A stretch of DNA of 64,000 nt from contig CM030833.1 in the NCBI GenBank assembly GCA_018105865.1, positions 8,635,881 to 8,699,880 on the forward strand, given 5' to 3'. This document shows positions 43,640 to 56,284 of the stretch, in pieces; position 1 is the stretch's first letter, and each line of letters opens with the position of its first letter. The DNA comes from Metaphire vulgaris. Taxonomy: Eukaryota; Annelida; Clitellata; Crassiclitellata; Megascolecidae. The position numbers and the translations under genes are program-made. The notes beneath the pieces are model-generated. The model was given only the letters and a program-made list of their open reading frames with translations. It was not told the origin of the DNA and made no database searches.

Positions 43640-46600
43640 TATGTGCATGTTCGTAATAATAGAGCGTGAATTACAGTTCGTAATAATAGAACCCTGAAAA
43701 CGGTCGGCTAACGGGTAATGGGCTCCGGTGAAGACCGGACAAGGGACAAAAGACCGGTCGACTAGACGGCACTGGGCAGCAGCGGTGCAATACGGTGGTA
43801 AATGGCAGACTAACCTTAGCAAATGGTCTACGGCATATACCGACAAAGCAGCTTTGGCTGCACTGCGGTCGGCAGAGGATTTGGGACCCACCGACTAAAA
43901 TCCCAACTGAGAGCTATGATGATGAGACGACAAAACAAAGTACACGTTATAGGAGTTGGTTCTGGAACCTCCAGGGAAGCAACTACCTCTTTGGCTACTG
44001 GAGAAGAGGCAGGGACGGCCACAGCTACCAAGGCACTTAATGATGCCTCAGGCCCAAACCCAGTGACTGGACGGTCTGAGACGGATGCCAGCGTTGGAAA
44101 GCTGGACCGGCTCAACCTACGTGGAGAAACCCGAATAGTAACATGGAATGTTCAGACCATGTACCAAATCGGGAAGTTATGCAATATAGTAAAGGAGATG
44201 AACCGTGTCAAGATATCTATATTAGGCATCTCAGAAGCCAGATGGACGGGTAATGGTCAATTTGCAACGACCACTGGAGAACTGGTAGTATACTCAGGCG
44301 ACGACAAACATCAAGCAGGTGTTGCAATCAGCATCCACATTAGGTCAAGTCTGATAGCATATAGAGCAATTTCGAATCGAATGCTTCATGTCGGGTCATG
44401 CTTCGGGTCCCAAATCCTCTGCCGACCGCAGTGCAGCCAAAGCTGCTTTGTCGGGCCTCTCCCTTCAACAGCTCACTGTATCAAGTGCATGCACCAACCT
44501 CGGCAGCATCAGACCAAGAGCATGAAGAGTTTTACGACAGACTAATGGGCGATTCATAATGGGCGATTTCAACGCCAAGGTTGGGGAAACAAAAGAAGAT
44601 GACACAGTGGGACCTTTTGGCTTGGGCAAAAGAAGCGAGGGAGGACAACTGCTGGTGGATTTCTGCAGGAGAGAAAATTTATGCATAACAAACACGTGGT
44701 ATGAGCAAAAAGAAAAAGCAAGGCACACTTGGACAGCTCCAGACAAAATACACAAAAACCAAATTGACTATATACTCATCGACAAAAGATATCGGAATGG
44801 TGTCAAAAACTGCAAATCTAGACCAGAAGCTGATTGCGAATCAGACCACAACCCTGTAGTCATGACACTGAAACAAATATCTCTGAAACAAATTAAAAAG
44901 AAAAGACATAAGAAAAGCTGGAACATAGACAAATTAAAGGATCGATCTATAAAAGAAGAATCCGAAAGGGCTACAAACGAAAAACTGGAAGACACAAAGA
45001 AAGAAAAGGACCAAAAGATAATCTGGAAAAAACTAAAAGAATGCATAACAGAGGTAGCAGACAACTTATGCGGAAAGCAAGAACAACACATGAAGCAGCC
45101 ATGGATAACAACGGAAATACTGAATAAAATGGAGGAAAGGAAGAAGCATAAAAATAAGGATTCTGACAAATCGCAACAAACCTATTTACAACTAAAACAT
45201 GAAATACAAAAAATGTGCAGACAAATTTATCAATGAGAAGTGCAAGGAAATAGAAGAGTTAGACAAAAGGCACAACCCTCTAGTATATAAAAAAATCAAG
45301 GAGCTGAACATGCAGAGAAACAACCCAAACCACGTTATCAGAGATAAGAATGGGAAACTACTGGTAAAAAAGGAGGACGTACTGATCAGATGGAAAGAAT
45401 ACGTTGAATCCTTGTACAATGACAATAGAGGAGAAATTCCAAAAATTAATCACTCAAAGGAAGAAACGATTATAACTGAAGAAGAAATAAGACAGGTTAT
45501 AAAGAAATTACCCAAAAAGAAAGCAACTGGAGAAGATGGAATTTGCGCAGAACTTATACAAAACTTGGGGCCGGTAGGATATGAAATAATCACAGAGCTA
45601 ATAAACATAATATACAAAACAGGAGACATACCGGAGGATTTCTTAAAATGCATATTCGTCCCAATTCCAAAGATAAACAAAGCACAAGACTGCGACGACT
45701 ACAGAATTATAAGCTTGATATCGCATGCATCTAAAATCTTACTACAAGTAATAAAGAACAGAATCACACCATTAGCAGAATCAATATTATCAGAAAATCA
45801 ACTGGGCTTCAGAAAAGGTAAAGGAACCAGAGATGCCATATTTCAATTAAGGATACTTTGCGAAAACGCCCAAAAATGGGAAAGAAATTACACATATGCT
45901 TCATTGATTATAAAAAGCATTCGACAGAATAAATCATCAAAAGCTATTGGAGACACTAAAGTGGGCAGGAATACCAGAACTGGAGCAAAATTTAATCTGT
46001 AACTTATACTGGAATGAATACGCCACCATAAGAATAAAAGAGGAGGAATCGGAGAAGATACAAATAAAAAAAGAGTCAGACAAGGATGCATACTATCCCT
46101 TTTACTATTTAACCTATATACAGAGCTATTAATAAAGGAAGCATTAGAACAAACTCCTGGAATGAAAATCAATGGAACAATCTATAACATACTCAGATAT
46201 GCAGATGATACGGTAATCTTTGCAGAAAAAGAGGAAGACCTCCAACTCATAATTAACAAGCTAAACGACAAAAGCAAAGAATACGGGATGGAAATTAACA
46301 GAAAGAAAACAAAAACGATGATAGTAAGCAAACACAAAAATGAGAAACACAACATCTTAATTGATAACACTAAGTTGGAACAAGTAAAGGAATACAAATA
46401 TTTGGGCAGTTTCATAACAGAGAATGGACGATGTACAAGAGACATAAACGCCAGAATTGCTATGGCCAAAGAAGCCTTTTGGAAACAAAAAGAATTACTA
46501 AGAAGAAACCTAGACCAAACACTAAAACTACGAATCCTGAGACGCTATGTATACTCGGTTATCACATTCTCCTGCGAATGCTGGACTCTAACAAAGCAGT

Positions 46601-46990
46601 TGAAAAATAAAATACAGGCCTTTGAAATGTGGTGCTTCAGAAGAATCTTGAAAATTAGCTGGCAAGAGAGAATAACAAATGAAGAGGTACTAAAGAAAAT
46701 CGGAGAAAAGAGACAACTCCTGACAGAAATTATAAACAGGAAAACTCAGTATGCTGGACACATAATGCGGGGTTCAAGCACAGAACAAGCAAAAGTCCTA
46801 TTAGAGGGCAGATATGAGGGAAACAGGGCCAGAGGAAGACCTAGAAGAGACTGGCTGGACGACGTTAAGGAACACATACAGGAAAAGAACTACGGAAGAC
46901 TAAAAAGGATTGCTGAAGACAGAACGAAGTGGAAACAACTCATGACCGTCAACCTTCAGATAAGAAGATGACACATGATGATGATGATGA
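43640..46990 (+). mobile_element. RTE-like LINE, near full length, with (ATG)n tail
   Basis: 5' UTR-like region, then an APE-type endonuclease: TRIVTWNVQTMYQIGKLCNI, ILGISEARWTGNGQF, a small deletion/rearrangement at about 44400-44550, then MGDFNAKVG, NQIDYILIDK and ESDHNPVVMTL, with the D..N and SDH catalytic pieces kept. The RT follows: KKATGEDGICAELIQNLG, DCDDYRIISLISHASKILL, QLGFRKGKGTRDAIFQLR, QGCILSLLLFNLYTELL and RYADDTVIFAEKEED with intact YADD (46194-46240). The C-terminal blocks are KTKTMIVSKHK, YKYLGSFITENGRC and GRPRRDWLDDVKEH. The stop at 46971 is followed by (ATG)n. About four frame breaks (for example 44540, 45200, 45910, 46110). Confidence 0.9.
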
Positions 46991-48690
46991 AAAGAAGAAA
47001 TTGATACCACACCTAGCCAAGATGTATTAATGATAATAGGAGACTTTAATGCAAAAGTTGGACAAAACAATCTAAACAAAGAAGTATGCGGCCCATATGG
47101 GGTGGGAAATATGAACGAACAGGGCGAAAGATTACTTGATTTCTGCATCGACAATGAACTTGTAATCACAAACACATTATTCAAGCACCATCACAGGAGA
47201 TGTTATACTTGGAGCTCCCCAGATGGCAACACAAGGAACCAGATTGACTATATCCTCATAAAGAATAGGTTCAAAAAGTGCATTATCAACTCCCGGGCAT
47301 ACCCAGGAATGGACTGCGGATCGGATCACAACCTAGTTGGAGCCGGTGTTCGTTTGAGAATTCGTAAGGAAAGAAGAAAATGCAGCAGAGAAATCTATAA
47401 CCTGGAAAAACTAGAGGATGAAGTAACAAAAACACAATTCCGGTTAGAAGTGGAAAATAGATTTACCATCCTACAGTCGGTGACAAAGGGGTGGGAGAGG
47501 TAGTACCTAGATACTACCTAGATAGTGGTTGTAGGAATGCAATCTTTGTTCTAAGGATGCTGAGTGAAAGATGTATCGAAATGCAGAGAGACCTTTACTT
47601 ATGCTTCATCGATTATGAGAAGGCTTTCGACAACATCAAACATGAAGACCTATTTGAAAGCCTGAATAAAGCAGGAATCGACGGAAAAGACAAAAGATTA
47701 ATAGCGGATCTATACTGGAAACAAGAAGCAGCTATTAGACTAAATGGGGAAATAGGGAAAAAGATAAAGATCTTAAAGGGATTGAGACAAGGGTGCGGAC
47801 TATCACCAGATTTTTTCAACTTGTGTGGGGAGGAGATATTCGAAATGATCAAGGAGATGGAAGGTATAAGGATAGGAGGAAAAAATATCAATAACATAAG
47901 ATTTGCGGATGATACAACACTGTTAGCGTACTCGGAAAGAAGGCTACAGGAACTGGTGGACAAACTATCAGAGGAAAGTGAGAGAAAAGGACTAAAAATA
48001 AACATAAAGAAGACCTTCACTATGGTAATAACAAAACAAAAAGAAGTGCCGAAATGCAAGATTTTATTAAATGGAAGAGAAATAGAACAAGTAACTTATT
48101 TCAAATATTTGGGAAGCATTATTACAAGTGATGGAAGAAGTGATAAAGACATAATAACAAGAATAGGTATGGCAAAATCTGCCTTCATGGAAATGAAACA
48201 AATATTAACGAACAAGAAAATATTAAAAGAAACAAGGCTCAGAGTGCTTAGATGCTATGTATGGTCAGTTTTGTTATATGGATCTGAGACGTGGAACATA
48301 TCAAAAAAGATTAAAAAGAAACTGGAAGCGGCAGAAATGTGGTTTTATAGGAGGATGCTAAAGGTCCCATGGACAGACAAGAGAACTAACGAAGAAGTAC
48401 TACAGATGATGGAAGAGAGACGAACACTGATGACTACCATCAAGTTAAGACAGATGAAATTTTTCGGGCACGTGATGAGAAAAGAAGGATTAGAAAACTT
48501 GGCAGTGACAGGCATGGTGGAGGGTAAAAGATCAAGAGGAAAACAAAGATCAAAATATACAGACAGAATGAGAGAAGAAATGGGGATAGGAAATAACATC
48601 GAACTCCTGAGGAACACTAGAGATCGAGAAAAGTGGAAGTCCATGGCCGCCGACGCAGCAATGCATGGCACCTGAAAGAAGAAGATCCTA
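46991..48690 (+). mobile_element. Second RTE-like LINE with internal deletion
   Basis: Starts in the endonuclease: MIIGDFNAKVGQNNLNKEV, ERLLDFCIDNELVITNT, NQIDYILIKNRFKK and DCGSDHNLVGA. At about 47500 it jumps to mid-RT (GCRNAIFVLRMLSERC, then DLYLCFIDYEKAFDNIKHED), so the linker and first RT blocks are deleted. The RT continues intact with LRQGCGLSPDFFNL, IRFADDTTLLAYSERRLQEL, a thumb and a C-terminus (RLRVLRCYVWSVLLYGSETW, KFFGHVMRKEGLENLAVTGM), stopping at 48675. The 394-codon frame 47491-48675 is uninterrupted. It is a different subfamily from the copy just upstream. Confidence 0.88.
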
Positions 48691-50700
48691 CAGTCACTAG
48701 ATGAAGAATGTCCACCAGAAGAGCTGTGGCAAACGATGAAAGAGGGTTTCAAGGAGGTAGCTCAACAAGTAATTGGAAAACAAAGGAAAAGAACAAACAA
48801 ACCATGGATAACTGAGACTACTCTAAAGTTGATGGAGGTCAGGAAGGAACTCAAAGCAAATAAATTTAAATCAGAAGAAGGTCGCTTGGCATATGCCAAG
48901 GCAAAAGCAGCAGTGCAGACACAGGCCAGAAGAGATAAGAGGCAGTGGGTTGAGGAACAGTGCCAACAGATTGAGCAAGGAATTAAATCTAACGCCAAAC
49001 ATGCTTTCAAAGTGGTTAAAAACTTAAGGAGAGACTTTGCTCCAAGACAAAGAAACATCAAAGACAAGATGGAAAGGCTTTTGACAGATTTAGACGACAT
49101 AAAGCGTAGGTGGAAAGAATATGCAGAGCAACTATATGAAGACGATCATACCAGTCAAGATGACAACACCGGGCGCAGAGGAACAACCTGAAGAAAGGCC
49201 AAACCTGATCCTTGTAGATGAGGTACAGCACGCCATTAAAAGATTACCAAAAGCAAAGGCTGCAGGATATGATGACTTACCAGATAATAAAACTGGATAG
49301 CGATATAATAGCGCAAGGATTTTGCCGACTATGCAACAAGATACTGGAAACTGGTGAATGGCCAGAAGACTGAAGACGATCAATATTCGTTCCCATTGCA
49401 AAAGTCAAAGGCACAACAAACTGCGTGGATTACAGAACTATAGCTTTAATCAGTCACGCCAGCAAAATACTTTTGAGAATCTTATTAAATAAAATGCAAA
49501 GACAAGCAGAAAATGAGCTTTCGGATGTGCAGATGGGTTTCCGAAAAGGAGTTGGCACAAGAGACCAAATTTTCAATCTAAGAGTAATAATGGAAAAAGC
49601 TAGAGAGATGTCAGTACCGCTGTACATGGCATTCATAGACTATAAAAAAGCGTTTGATTCAGTACAGCACACAAAGCTCTGGAAAATACTAAAGGGAATG
49701 GGATTATGCCACGCCACAGTTGACATCATTCAAAAATTGTATAAGGAACAACAAGAATAACAAGGTTAGAGTGGACAAAGAAACTACAGGTTGGTTTATG
49801 ATTGGAAAAGGCCTACGACAGGGCTGCCTTATCTCCCCTGTGTCATTTAACTGCTATTCAAAACACATAATGAGATGTTCAGCAGATGAACTTCCAGATA
49901 AAGGAATTAACATCAGTGGACGAGTGATTAACAATCTGAGATATGCTGATGACATAGTATTGATAGCAACTTCGCCAAATTCATTACAGGAACTGATAGA
50001 TAAAGTGGATTTTGCATCGAGAGAACTTGGTCTTGAAATTAGCATTAAAAAACAAAGGTAATGGTAGCTACAGGCAAAATGATCAAAATCAATATCATGT
50101 GTCGTGGGCAACCTATCTAACAAGTGGAAACCTTCCGTTATCTTGGTTCATTAATTACAGAGGATAATGACTGCAGCTCTGAAATAAGATCAAGGCTTGG
50201 CATGGGGCGTTCAGCCATACTACTGTTTGGAAGGATCGGTCGCTCAGTCTGCACATAAAGAAACGCCTGATGGAAGCATTGGTCTGGCCCATTGCAACAT
50301 ATGGAGCTGAAGCTTGGACAGTGAAAAAGGCAGATCAGAAAAGAATCACTGCTTTCGAGAAGCTTTCAGAAGCTTTCAGAAGGATGATGTCCATCAGCTG
50401 GAAAGAACATAGAACGAATGCCTCAATCATAGAAGAACTTGGGGAAAATAGGCGTCTAATACTCAGTTATCAAATTTAGGAAACTGAAATACTTTGGTCA
50501 CATAGTGCGAGCAGACAATTTATGTACAACGATACTGCATGGCAGAATTAATGGCAAGAGGAAGAGAGGACGACCTCGTAGACGATGGATGGATGATATT
50601 GTGGAATGGACAAAACAACCAATTATCAATTGCATCAGAACTGCAAAAGACAGAGTCACGTGGAGAATCTTGTCGTAATCCTGCATAGCCTCCGACCCTC
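48691..50700 (+). mobile_element. Third RTE-like LINE, 5'-truncated
   Basis: Linker (KQRKRTNKPWITETTLKLME), then RT: RWKEYAEQLYEDD, AIKRLPKAKAAGYDDLP, VDYRTIALISHASKILLRIL, VQMGFRKGVGTRDQIFNLRV, YMAFIDYKKAFDSVQHTKLW, LRQGCLISPVSFNCYSKHIM and LRYADDIVLIATSPNSLQEL. The C-terminus has ATYGAEAWTVKKADQK, YFGHIVRADN and GRPRRRWMDDIVEW. Frames break near 49190, 49280, 49750, 50060 and 50480. The 3' end merges into a TA microsatellite at 50754. Confidence 0.88.
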
Positions 50701-50752
50701 AGCAATGAGGATGGACGATACCTAATAATAGAGCATGAATTACATATTATAT

Positions 50753-50753
<1 letters not shown>

Positions 50754-50818
<65 letters not shown>

Positions 50819-51225
50819 ATTTATGATATATTACATATAAATATATACATACATATATATAATAATATATACACATATAGATGCAAATATACTAGAATAC
50901 ATATATACACACATAGAGCTAAATACAAAATTATATACATACATATACAAACACCTGCATATAAATATACATAAATAAATGCATACATATACATTTATTT
51001 ATGCATATATACATATATGTGCATATATATATAGATACATACATACATGGACATACATACATACATATATATTTGTAAATATACATATATAAATGCATTT
51101 ATATGTAAATATATGCATATACATATAAATATATGTATATACATGCACATAATGCATATATATAAATAAATATGCACATATACATACGTATACACTATAC
51201 ACATATATATACATATTTAAATATA
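50754..51225. repeat. (TA)n and ATAC/ATGC-rich satellite-like tract
   Basis: Pure TA at 50757-50815, followed by about 400 bp of TATACATA, TATGCATA and ATATAAATA permutations. Open frames rich in Y, I and H in this stretch are artefacts. Confidence 0.9.
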
Positions 51226-52425
51226 TATCATCATCATCATCATCATTAACCGTGGGCTCATCGCCCGTTGGTGTATAATGCCATCTCCACAGTTTTCTGC
51301 CATTCTTTCCTGTCCGTTGCTCTGTGACTAAGATCCTGTAAACTGCTTCCATATTCTTCAATATCATCACACCATTCCTTGTGTGGTCTCCTCTCTTATT
51401 GGCACCCTCCATTATTCCAAACATTAGAGCTTTGATCTTTCTGTCCTCTTTCATTCTGCATATGTGTCCGAAAAGTTGGAGTTTCCTTTGTTTTACTCTT
51501 TCCAGCATGGTTTGTTTGGGCTGAATTCTCCTGTATAGTTCTTCATTTGTGATTTTTTCGACCCATCCGATTCATAGTATTTTTCTATAACATTTTCTTT
51601 CAAAGGCTAGTATTTTTCTTTCCAGGTCTTTGGTGATGGTCCATGTTTCGCATCCATATAAAAGCTGCTGAAGATACAGGTTTCGAGTATTTTCTTTTTG
51701 TTTCAGTGCTTATTGATTTGCTTTTCCAGATCTTATCCATTGCCATCAGTTGATCTAGAGCTCTTGCTGCTCTTCTTGCGACCTCTTGTCTGCAGTCTAA
51801 GTCATGTGTCATATTGCTTCCAAGATAGGTGAAGTTTTCTACGTTCTCTACTTCTATTCCATTTACTTTAATTTTTCTTTTGATCTCTTTGTCGCCAAAC
51901 ACCATTGTCTTTGTCTTCTCAATGTTTATCGACAGTCCATAGCGCTCAGCTTCATTGCTCAGTATCTGTACCGTGTTTTCCAGATCATCTTCATTTCCCT
52001 CTAGGATGTCAATATCATCAGCAAACCTAAGGTTGTTAAATGAAAGTCCCTGAACTGTTATGCCTTTTACATGTTCTTTGACTTTGTCCATTGCTCTTTC
52101 CAGGTCTGTGATGAAAACCATAGGTGATATGTTATCTCCTTGTCTTGTCCCTCTGCTTGTTTTAAACCATTCTCCAAGTTCTCCGCAGATTCGCACTGCT
52201 GATCTTGAGTTATTGCTGATGTCTTTTAACAGTCTAACCAAATTTTGGTCCACCCATATGACTCGAGTACAGCCCAGGTTATTGTTTGATCTATGGTGTC
52301 AAATGCCTTTTGGAAATCGATGAAACAGTTGTAGACTTTCTTGTTTTTCCTTCGTGCTTTTTCAGCCAGTAATTTCAATGCTAGTATCTGTTGTGTTGTA
52401 CTTCGGTCTATTCTAAAATATATAT
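51226..52425 (-). mobile_element. LINE copy with (ATG)n tail between TA-rich tracts
   Basis: - strand order: ILALKLLAEKARRKNKKVYN, CFIDFQKAFDTIDQTI (52390-52290), LGEWFKTSRGTRQGDNISPM, LRFADDIDILEGNEDDLENT with an intact FADD box (about 52030), YGLSINIEKTKTMVFGD, ENFTYLGSNMTHDL, a frame break near 51600, then KQRKLQLFGHICRMKEDRKI and WRWHYTPT. The (ATG)6 tail is at 51226-51246. The RQGDNISP variant of the QG box marks a subfamily distinct from the three upstream. It is 5'-truncated. Confidence 0.85.
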
Positions 52426-52695
52426 AAATAAATATATATATATGCATATATATATGCATATATATAAATGTGCATATTTATACATACTTATATACATACA
52501 TATACGTACATATGCACATATATATGTACATGTATATAATAATATATTACATAGATATATCTATATATATGCATATATGTATATGTATATCTACATAAAT
52601 ATACATATATGCATAGATACACATAAATGTACATATATATAGAAATATGCATATATAATTATGCATATATAAATATGTATACATATTCATATATA
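52426..52695. repeat. TA/ATGC-rich tract
   Basis: Same kind of TATATGCATA, TACATATA permutations as 50815-51225, on the other side of the intervening LINE. It ends at the Helitron-like 5' terminus. Confidence 0.85.
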
Positions 52696-53131
52696 TCTAT
52701 AATATTAAGATCCTTGTTCTGTATGTCTCTCTGTTACCTTCCAGCCTTCTCATTGGTTGACGAAGAAGCGTTTGACAAAGCGTACGTTTAGCACGGTTTA
52801 GTCGAGTCATTGCAGCCTCAGAGGCGACGACGTTGCTATTGGTAACAATTGTTCGTAGCTTGAAATTTTAACGTACATTTGAACGTACACAAAAAATACG
52901 TGTACAGCGTCACAAATGGTAACAGTTACGTGATTTTAACGTACATAGGCCTAATTATTACGTGACGCAGAGCTTGGCTAGGTGGCGTATGTACAGTACA
53001 TCATTGAAATGTTGTTCAGCATGAATTCAATGATTGGGTATTAGGTATAGGTATTGGATTAGTATTATCCTGCACTGCCAGCGAAGCGAGCGCCAGCGAA
53101 GCGAGCGCGAGCGAAGCGAGCATATTTCTAG
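52696..53131 (+). mobile_element. Helitron-like non-autonomous element, plus orientation
   Basis: Starts TCTATAATATTAAGATCC after an A (52695). It ends gcgagcgaagcgagcatatttCTAG at 53131, followed by T. Three copies of agcgaagcgagcg precede the end and can form the terminal hairpin. Both ends match the - strand element at 34656-35045. The interiors differ: this copy has one cattggttgacg (CCAAT complement) where the other has a minisatellite. Confidence 0.82.
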
Positions 53132-53594
53132 TACTTATATACGTATATATGTATATAAACATATATGCATTCATTCCTTTAATTCCTTGGCATTTATAGT
53201 GCGCCTGTGCCAAATAATGTTTGCAGGTGCATTACAAAAGTCAATCGCGGTAGGCACTGTTAAAGAGGTAGGTCTTCAGCCGTTTCCGGTAGATTCTGTA
53301 TTTCCTGTGGTAGAGCATTCCAAGCAAGCGGTCCTGAGTAAGAGAATGCTCTTCTTCCCATTGTTGTACGGAGGCGACGCAAGCTGTATCGACTGATATC
53401 TGCCGATGGTAGGCCTTTTCTTCCGCTTCCTGCTGCTTGTGGTATGATGAGGTACGATAATGATAAGTATGATTATGATAAGTATGATAGGAATAGGTAT
53501 GATAAGTACGTCGGATTGAGACCATTTCGTGCTCCATACATGAGCACGGACAGTTTATATTGAATCCGAAACTGTATAACCAGGCATCAACGTT
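53132..53594 (-). mobile_element. Possible LINE C-terminal fragment and (TATGA)n tract
   Basis: - strand sequence at 53285-53240 encodes IYRKRLKTYLFNSAYRD, like LINE C-termini (FRKRLKTYLF). Bases 53455-53520 are an irregular (TATGATAAG)n tract. The rest is unassigned. Confidence 0.45.
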
Positions 53595-56275
53595 GCCAAG
53601 ATGGATACAAAGTTAAAACCAAAAACGTTTGAACATTTATGCTGCTGTAGAATTTCTGGTGGGTCCACGCCGTTTCTACTGGTCGCTATCTACAGACCAG
53701 GCCCGGAGCGTGTTAGCGATCAATTCTTCAATGAATTCGCTACTCTCCTGGAATCGCTAGCCACTTTCAACAGCTCGATAATCGTTGCAGGTGACATGAA
53801 TATTCACCTCGAGAGACCCTCTGATTTAGATAGCCAGAAATTCCACCAACTTACGGATGCGCTCGGGCTGCGTCAACTTGTCGGAGAGCCGACGCACGAC
53901 CATGGCGGACTGCTGGATGTCATTTTATCATCCGCCGACGATTGTCCGGATGATGTCACGGTGTCGGAGTCAGGCCTGTCAGATCATAAGATGATTCATT
54001 GGTCGATCTCGACGGCACGTCCGTCTCCAGTCTACACTAAAATACTTCGTAGGAGTTGTAGGAGTTGTTCGTAGGAGTGCTTCGACTCGGAGCAGTTCAA
54101 AATTATGCTCGAGGCGTCACCGCTCTGCCAACCTGTCGACTCTTGCAGAAATGCTACTGATCTTGCCGAATGCTACTCCTCCGAAATAATGAAAATTCTG
54201 GACGACTTGGCGCCATTGACTGAGATGTCGGTGCGCACCCGATCACACCGGCCATTCTATGACGTCGATTGTAGACAGGCACGACGAGAGGCGCGACGCC
54301 TTGAGAGGTCTTTCCGGAGGCTCAGAACCAGCAGCTCATTGTGCTTGGCGCTCTGCTCTCAAGTCTAGTAGGCATCTGGTGAGGCAGAAGGGTAGGAAAT
54401 ACTGGCGCGGAGCTTTAGACTCTGCTAAAGGAGACACCGGGCAGACCTGGAAGCATTTGAATACGTTGTTGGGAAACAGCGATAAAAGCCCTCGTCCGCC
54501 TTCCTGTTTCACAGCTGACGACTACCACCAGTTTTTGGATAACAAAATCAATGGCGTATGAGAAAGAACGTCTAAAGCTGTTCCTGCCTCGTTCACGGTG
54601 CATTTAGGAGCTGGTCTTGTGTCGTTCGCTGCTCCTTCAGAAACCGACGTCATTTCGATTGTGAGGTCATTACCTTGCAAACAATGTCAAGCGGATCCAC
54701 TGCCTATGTGGCTCCTCAAAGAGTCTATCGAGACGCTCGCTCCGTTTCTCACGGCACTTCTGTCGACGTCTTTGAATAGTGGTGAATTTCCATCGTCTTG
54801 GAAACATGCGGTCGTATACCCGCACCTTAAGGGGCCAAGTCTGAATCAAGATGAAATAAGCAACTATCGGCCAGTCTCTAATCTTCCCGTCTTGTCAAAG
54901 CTGCTTGAGAGAGTGGTCAATGACCAACTTGTAAACTACTTGACGTCAATTGGTCTAATGCCTAAAGATCAGTCGGCCTATCGGAAGGGCCACTCTACGG
55001 AAACAGCGGTCTTGCGTCTTTACAATGATATTGTTGATGTGATTGCTAATGGTCAGTTAGCCCTTCTTTGCCTCCTGGACCTCTCTGCGGCTTTTGATAC
55101 AGTAGACCATGACATTCTCGTTCGTCGCCTTGAACTTTCCTACGGCTTAAATGGAGTTGCGCTATCCTGGATTCGAGACTACCTGACAGCTAGATCTCAA
55201 TCGGTTTGCTGGAATGGTCGCACGTCCGACTCGCGCCGTGTTCTCAGTGGGGTGCCGCAAGGATCAGTACTAGGCCCACTACTGTTCGTCCTATATGTGG
55301 CAGATATAGGGCGAATCATCAAATCGTGTGGGCTTACTTCACACGCTTATGCCGATGACGTTCAGGTCTACTCCTCGTGTAATCCATCTGACGTCGAACG
55401 ACTACGGTCCTCTATCATGTACTGTATTTCCTCGATTGAACAGTGGACGTATGAAAATCGGCTATCCCTGAATCCAGCAAAGACTGAGTTCCTCTGGTTA
55501 AGTACACCTAGAAGGAAACATCTCATACCACGAAATCCGTTTTCAATTGAAGATGTAGACATTGTTCCTTGTACCGAACTACGTCTTCTAGGCGTTCTTT
55601 TGGATGAGTCACTTTCGTTTGTCAGTCACTTAAACAATGTGACTCGCACCTGTTACTATCAGTTACCCAGGATCCGGGAGATTCGCCGCTACCTGCCATT
55701 ACCGGACGTGATTAAACTGGTTCGATCCCTCATTCTATCACGAGTGGATTATTGTTACAGTATCTTACTCGGACTTCCTGTCAACCAGCTAAACCGATGG
55801 TGCTAAATGTTTCAGCACGTCTGATCTTCGGCGCTAGGTGGAATGAACATGTAACACCGCTATTACGAGACAAACTTCACTGTCTCCGGATTCCGGAGCG
55901 TATAGCCTTTAAACGTTGCTGGTTTACATTTAGGACGTTAAATGACCCTTTCTGCCCCGAGTACTTAACGGCTCTTGTCTGTAAGCCCAAGTCGTCTGAT
56001 CGGCGCTCGCAGCTTCGATCAAGCAGCCGTTCTCAATTGGTGGAACTCCACCCCGTCTACGACAGCAAAATTTGGGGATCGGTCTGTTTCGAGGGGCAAC
56101 CCTTTGCTTTGGAACTCACTGCCGGCGGAGTGACTAGGGCGACATCTTCTGAACTGTTCACTAGGAACCTTAAAACATATTTATTTAACATCTCCTATTA
56201 GGGACACTTGTAAAGCGCTCTTGACTTTAGCCTTCGCTATGCGTATTGCGCTATATGAAATTGTCAGAATTAATA
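53595..56275 (+). mobile_element. LINE-C: well-preserved CR1/L2-like element
   Basis: The endonuclease C-terminal half has VAIYRPGPERVSDQFFNEF, IIVAGDMNIHLE, GLLDVILSSADD and GLSDHKMIHWS (catalytic D.N and SDH). The linker follows (SHRPFYDVDCRQARREARRL). The RT has [99 protein letters not shown] and HAYADDVQVYSSCNPSDVER. The thumb and C-terminus (LRLLGVLLDESLSFVSHLNN, ARLIFGARWNEHVTPLLRDK) run to a stop near 56201. Defects: an in-frame TAG at about 54074 beside a gtaggagtt micro-duplication, a frameshift near 54340, a TGA at 54559-54561, and a roughly 8-bp deletion near 55797. The tail is (TAA)n at 56268. Confidence 0.92.
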
Positions 56276-56284
56276 ATAATAAGG

